Positions 60,153 through 64,000 of a stretch of 64,000 bases of DNA are shown piece by piece. Below the pieces are notes generated by a model. The model saw only the letters and a program-made list of their open reading frames with translations. It was not told the DNA's origin and ran no database searches. Position numbers and translations under genes: made by a program. Position 1 is the stretch's first letter; the number at the start of each line of letters is the position of its first letter. Source of the stretch: an uncultured Dialister sp. (GTDB taxonomy: Bacteria > Bacillota > Negativicutes > Veillonellales > Dialisteraceae); NCBI GenBank assembly GCA_902462205.1, contig CABQAR010000002.1, positions 203,089 to 267,088 on the forward strand. The letters run 5' to 3'.

Positions 60153-61817
60153 TTACATGTGCTCTGGAGCGGAAATACCAAGGATCTGGAGTGTGTGCGC
60201 GAGTACGTACTGTACGGCCGTGATGAGCCCGAGGCGCGCCTCGGTCACTTCTCTTTCCACGCCGAGGATGCGGCATTCACGGTAGAAATGATGGAAGAGC
60301 CCTGCCAGCTCGTAGGCGTATTTCGCAACGCGCTGCGGCGCTCTTTCTTTCGCCGCGCCGTCAATGAGCATGTGGTAGTTTTCCATTTTCTTCACGAGGT
60401 CAAGCTCGCATTCTTCTTTCAGCCGTGTGAAATCTGTCTTTGTCCAGTCGCCCCATGTGACGCCTGCTTCTTTCGCCTGGTTGAAAAGGCTGTGGATGCG
60501 GGCATTGGCATACTGGATATAGTAAACGGGATTGTCGCTGGACTGTTTCTTGGCCAGGTCGATGTCGAAATCCATCTGGCTGTCCAGTGTGCGGCTGCAG
60601 AAGAAATACCGGGCCGCGTCGCTTCCGACTTCGTCCATCAGTTCCCGGAGGGTGACCGCCTGTCCTGTGCGCTTGGACATTTTCACAGGCTGTCCGTCAC
60701 GCAGGAGGGTGACCATCTGGAGGAGCATGATTTCAAAGTCTTCGGGATCGTAGCCGAGGAATTTCATCGCCGAATGGATACGGATGATGTAGCCGTGGTG
60801 GTCTGCGCCCCAGATATCTATCAGCTTGTTGTAGCCCCGTTTTTCTTTGTTCGGCACATAGGCGATATCAGAGCAGAAATAGGTCGGCACGCCGTTCGTG
60901 CGGATCACGACCCTGTCCTTGTCATCGCCGTTCTTCGTCGTGGCGAGCCACCATGCGCCTTCTTTCTCATAGAGGTAGCCGCTGTCTTTCAGTGTCTGGA
61001 GGGCTTCGTCCACCTGTTCCGGATAAAGGGATTTTTCCGAAAACCAGTTATCGAAGGTGACATGGAAATCCGTCAGATCCTTTTTCAGGATGGCCAGCTT
61101 TTCATTCAGCGCCACAGACTTGAATATTTCCAGACGCTCCTTTTCCTCCATGGACAGATATTTATCCCCTTCCCTGTCGATGATGGACTGCGCCGTTTCC
61201 ACGATATCGTAGCCGTGGTAGCCGTCATCAGGCACATCCACATCCCTGCCGAGGAGCTGTAAATACCGGGCGTTCACCGATTCCGCCAAATGCTCGATCT
61301 GGTTGCCCGCATCATTCACGTAATATTCCGCCAGCACGTCATAGCCGGCCGCGCGGAGCAGGTTCACGATGGCGGAACCGTACGCCGCCCCTCTCGCATG
61401 GCCGATGTGGAGGGGTCCTGTCGGATTCGCGGATACATACTCCACGAGGATCCTGTCCTTTTTATCCTTCGGCAGATCGCCGTAAGAAGGTCCGGCGGCG
61501 AGGATGTTCTTCAACTCCGCATACACCGTATCGGTGGCGAGGAAGAAATTAATAAATCCCGCGCCTGCGATTTCCATCTTCTCCACCAGCGGCGAATCGA
61601 TGTATTTCACGATCGTCTCCGCAATCAGGCGGGGCGCCTTATGCGCCGTCCGCGCCCACTGCATCGCCGCATTCGTGGAATAATCGCCAAACTCTTTCGC
61701 CTTCGGTATTTCCAGACGCTGGACAGGCGCATATTCCCCTGCCGGAAGCTCTCCTGCCTCCTGGGCTGCCGCTCTTGCCTTCTCAATAATTTCCTTCAGT
61801 TCTTCTCTGACTTCCAT
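60153..61817 (-). CDS. argS: Arginyl-tRNA synthetase
   Basis: Class I synthetase of 554 residues. The HIGH motif is in TGPLHIGHARGAA and KMSKR in VKMSKRTGQAVTL. The N-terminal Add-1 domain and the C-terminal anticodon-binding domain (ending QILGISAPEHM) are present. The start overlaps the end of the DUF1934 gene by about 22 nt. Confidence 0.97.
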   Translation of the reverse strand: MEVREELKEIIEKARAAAQEAGELPAGEYAPVQRLEIPKAKEFGDYSTNAAMQWARTAHKAPRLIAETIVKYIDSPLVEKMEIAGAGFINFFLATDTVYAELKNILAAGPSYGDLPKDKKDRILVEYVSANPTGPLHIGHARGAAYGSAIVNLLRAAGYDVLAEYYVNDAGNQIEHLAESVNARYLQLLGRDVDVPDDGYHGYDIVETAQSIIDREGDKYLSMEEKERLEIFKSVALNEKLAILKKDLTDFHVTFDNWFSEKSLYPEQVDEALQTLKDSGYLYEKEGAWWLATTKNGDDKDRVVIRTNGVPTYFCSDIAYVPNKEKRGYNKLIDIWGADHHGYIIRIHSAMKFLGYDPEDFEIMLLQMVTLLRDGQPVKMSKRTGQAVTLRELMDEVGSDAARYFFCSRTLDSQMDFDIDLAKKQSSDNPVYYIQYANARIHSLFNQAKEAGVTWGDWTKTDFTRLKEECELDLVKKMENYHMLIDGAAKERAPQRVAKYAYELAGLFHHFYRECRILGVEREVTEARLGLITAVQYVLAHTLQILGISAPEHM

Positions 61818-62269
61818 GAAGCTTCCGATTCCTCCCATACGTCAATAATAATTTCATTCAGATGGTTGAAAAGCCCTTTCAGCTCGACATCATAAGTCAG
61901 CCGGAGCTGCCCCCTCCCATCCTTCACCGTATCTGCAATTTCCTTGGAAGAAGTGATGAGCTCCATCGGCCCCGCAGGCGTCATATACTCCGACCGCACC
62001 ACCAGACCGGGGCGGTACTCCGTTTCCTGCAGGAAACTCCCCCGCCGGGAAAGAGTCACGAAATCGTCATACATGCGGATCGTCGTCGTCGTGCCCTCCA
62101 TGCCGGAAAGCGACGTCTCCTCATACGAAAGATAGCGGCACGTCCCGTCCTCGCCATACACGCCGGGCGTATCCAGGACGACCTCCTCCGCCTTCCCCGT
62201 CTCGTCCCGCTGCACCGAAGTACAACGGATCATGACTTTCTTCTCCAAAGCAACCATTCTTCCCATCAA
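61796..62269 (-). CDS. DUF1934 (YwiB-like) protein
   Basis: A small beta-barrel protein of up to 157 residues, YwiB-like, which commonly sits before argS in Firmicutes. EVVLDTPGVYGEDGTCRYLSY and GRGQLRLTYDVELKGL are typical. The start is uncertain: ATG 62269 has no ribosome site; 62257 is close to a GGGAAG; 62233 has GGAG at good spacing but shortens the first strand. The function is unknown. Confidence 0.8.
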   Translation of the reverse strand: MMGRMVALEKKVMIRCTSVQRDETGKAEEVVLDTPGVYGEDGTCRYLSYEETSLSGMEGTTTTIRMYDDFVTLSRRGSFLQETEYRPGLVVRSEYMTPAGPMELITSSKEIADTVKDGRGQLRLTYDVELKGLFNHLNEIIIDVWEESEASWKSEKN

Positions 62270-62454
62270 ACAACACTAAAGAAATGCCGGTCCGAAAAAA
62301 AACAAAAAATTTTCCCAAACCAGTATTTCCATAAAAATATTTACACTTAATTATAACATAGCAAAGAGAAAATCTCCGCACATACAATAGGAGATATTAT
62401 AACATATTTGAAACAGAATACGGAACAAAAAATGAGTTGTCCATTGGTATTCAG

Positions 62455-63695
62455 AATACAGTAGCCAGTAGTCAGTAGTTGGCAGTTGATTGTTGGTAGT
62501 TGATAGTTGGTAGTCGGTGGTTGGTGGTTGGTGGTCGATGCTGATGGTCGATAGGCAGCAATCAGTAATATCCGCCGCTTCATAATGTGTCGCGGCGTAC
62601 CGCAATTTCTAATTCCTCATTTCAAATTCCTAATTTCAAAAAGCCCCTGCCCGTCATTCTCGAATGAAATGAAGAATCTGGGCAAGGGATACAGGTTTTA
62701 AATACGAGCCTCATGCTTCCACCGTACGTGGGGGAAGTGGCGGCGCAGCCGTCGATAGGGGCAAGCGCGTGTATACTCTTTTTCCCGTCTACACAAACCC
62801 GCCCCTTCAGTCAACCTGCGGTTGCCAGCTCAGCCGCAAGGGCAAAGCGTTTCACAGATTTTTGCGCGTCATTTCATTCCTTCAAAAATCGTTCACTTGC
62901 CTCCCCGACAATCGGTGGAGCCTTTCTGTCCATCATTTAATTCCATTATTCTATGCCAGATCCTTCGCTCATCGTCTTATTTGAGATAAACATCTGCAAA
63001 CATTCTATTCTTTTCACCGCTCGAGGATGACGGCAAGCAAAGAAATACTGACTTCTGATAATCTGACTTCTGTCTACTGGTTACTGTCTACTATCTCCTC
63101 GCCGCTATATATTTTGTCGCGGCGCACCGCCATTCCTCATTCCTAATTCTAAATTTCTAATTTTAAAAAGCCCTTGCCCTGTCATTCTCGAATGAAATGA
63201 AGAATCTGGGCAAGGGTTACAGGTGTTAAATACGACTCGAATGCTTCCACCGTACGCGGGGGAAGTACTGCCGAATGGCAGGGATAGGGGCAAGTGTGCG
63301 TATACTCTTTTTCTGTCTGCTCCAACTTGACCCTATCGTCAGCGTTGCTGCCACTTCCCCTAAAAACCAGGGGAAGCTTCCTGTTTATCATTTAATTCCA
63401 TTATCCTCTGCCAGATCCTTCGCTCATCGTCTTATTTGAGATACACATTTGCAAACATTCTATTCATCCCACCGCTCGAGGATGACGGCAAGCAAGGAAT
63501 TGCTGATTGTGGACTGCCGATTCCAAAACTAATAACTAAAAACTATCAACTATTTTCTAATTTCTGCCTTCTGACTACTGATATCTGTCTTCTGTTTTCT
63601 GCCTACTGTCTACCTTCTTCTTTCTACTGTCTTCTCGCCGCTATATCAAGTGTCGCGGCGCACCGCCATTCCTCATTCCTAATTCAAAACTCCTA
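62455..63695. repeat. Composite intergenic repeat, copies 4-6
   Basis: Three units in tandem. Hairpin modules are at 62569-62601, 63100-63128 and 63634-63665. Two units begin with GCCCTTGCCC- or GCCCCTGCCC-type arms pairing with GGGCAAGGG around the core CATTCTCGAATGAAATGAAG. These are terminator-like on the minus strand. The start of unit 4 is a run of TTGGTAGTTGATAG words. There is no credible gene in 62390-63697. Confidence 0.85.
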
Positions 63696-63697
63696 AT

Positions 63698-63727
63698 TGA
63701 AAAAGGCCTCCTTTCGGAGGCTTTTTT
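63698..63727 (-). terminator. Intrinsic terminator of the second YadA-type gene
   Basis: AAGGCCTCC and GGAGGCTTT pair around TTTC; T-run on the minus strand. Confidence 0.88.
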
Positions 63728-63740
63728 CTGTTTTCACAAC

Positions 63741-64000
63741 TTATTTTGCTGCCTGTTTCTGGAGCGCTTCCAGCTGCTTCATGATTTCCTGCATCTGCGC
63801 ATCTCTTTCTGCATCCTTGGCTTTCATTTCCTGAATTTCCTTGTTCTGTTCATCCAGTTTCTGTGCCATTTCAGAGCGGGACAGCTTCATGTATTCGTTG
63901 CCGTGTCCCAGTTTAACGGAGACGCCCGCATTGATCATGTTTCTCGAATCTCCCATCGTCCATCCCAGATTGAACATGGTTCTTTCGTTCGGGCGGTAGA
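63741..64000 (-). CDS. YadA-type trimeric autotransporter, C-terminal end only
   Basis: The 5' part lies beyond the window. The visible 86 residues begin YRPNERTMFNLGWTMGDS and MINAGVSVKLGHGN, the last barrel strands, then a heptad-rich tail LDEQNKEIQEMKAKDAERDA ending KQAAK. It matches the anchor and tail of the adhesin at 19873 (SPNETTVFSLGG; MNAGVAVKLGQG). The post-barrel tail is therefore a shared feature of this genome's adhesins. Confidence 0.85.
   Translation of the reverse strand, partial: YRPNERTMFNLGWTMGDSRNMINAGVSVKLGHGNEYMKLSRSEMAQKLDEQNKEIQEMKAKDAERDAQMQEIMKQLEALQKQAAK

Noticed and set aside
1..64000. tRNA and rRNA genes
   Set aside because: No cloverleaf with a GGTTCGAATCC-type arm and no conserved rRNA segment was seen on either strand by eye; a tRNAscan run would settle it.

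Overview
The window looks like chromosomal DNA of a diderm Firmicute of the class Negativicutes, most likely Dialister or a close relative. The housekeeping genes are Firmicute-like (ywiB-like DUF1934 gene next to argS, DUF2922/DUF1659 pair), yet the cell clearly has an outer membrane: three TonB-dependent receptors and two YadA-type trimeric autotransporters. The genus is inferred from gene content only; there is no rRNA or tRNA gene in the window.

Layout. 0-5 kb: a partial secreted protein, a TIM-barrel enzyme and a lipoprotein substrate-binding protein (leftward), then a cobalamin riboswitch and a BtuB-like receptor (rightward). 5-8.5 kb: uracil permease behind a leader attenuator, two small genes, deoC, and a phosphatase-like protein lacking its catalytic Cys. 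8.5-13.5 kb: a sugar or glycerol-phosphate ABC importer with a TIM-barrel enzyme, bracketed by two near-identical terminators. 13.8-19.8 kb: CorA, aroD, brnQ, an EamA exporter, proA. 19.8-22.7 kb: a YadA-type adhesin bracketed by identical terminators. 22.7-30.4 kb: a hypothetical gene, an acyl-CoA ligase, a Cys-rich desulforedoxin-like protein behind a palindromic operator, and a leftward haem operon (TonB receptor, binding lipoprotein, HutW-like radical SAM enzyme). 30.5-37.6 kb: two carboxylate carriers, a LysR regulator, small genes and repeats. 38.1-46.1 kb: a leftward aromatic operon, aroF-tyrA-aroB-aroA-aroC-pheA-aroE-aroK. 46.2-51.2 kb: a divergent aroB paralogue, a third TonB receptor with a secreted partner, an EcsC-like protein. 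51.3-58.5 kb: an accessory island (lysis cassette, DUF1659/DUF2922 pair, low-GC restriction-modification genes with Vsr). 58.5-62.3 kb: pyrG, argS, DUF1934. 62.4-64 kb: repeats and the 3' end of a second YadA-type gene.

The strongest hidden signal is upstream of aroF. A consensus promoter is followed by an unannotated 38-codon leader peptide with ten Phe/Tyr/Trp codons within sixteen, then an intrinsic terminator. Three mutually exclusive pairings can be drawn, as in the enteric trp and phe attenuators, so the aromatic operon is probably controlled by ribosome-mediated attenuation.

A second theme is repeat structure. A modular intergenic repeat of several hundred bases occurs at about 32.4, 35.6, 51.3 and 62.4-63.7 kb, with a remnant at 58.4 kb. 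Most of its units abut the intrinsic terminator, or the 3' end, of a leftward gene. Separately, three accessory gene blocks are each bracketed by matching terminator sequences, suggesting gain or loss by recombination between terminators.
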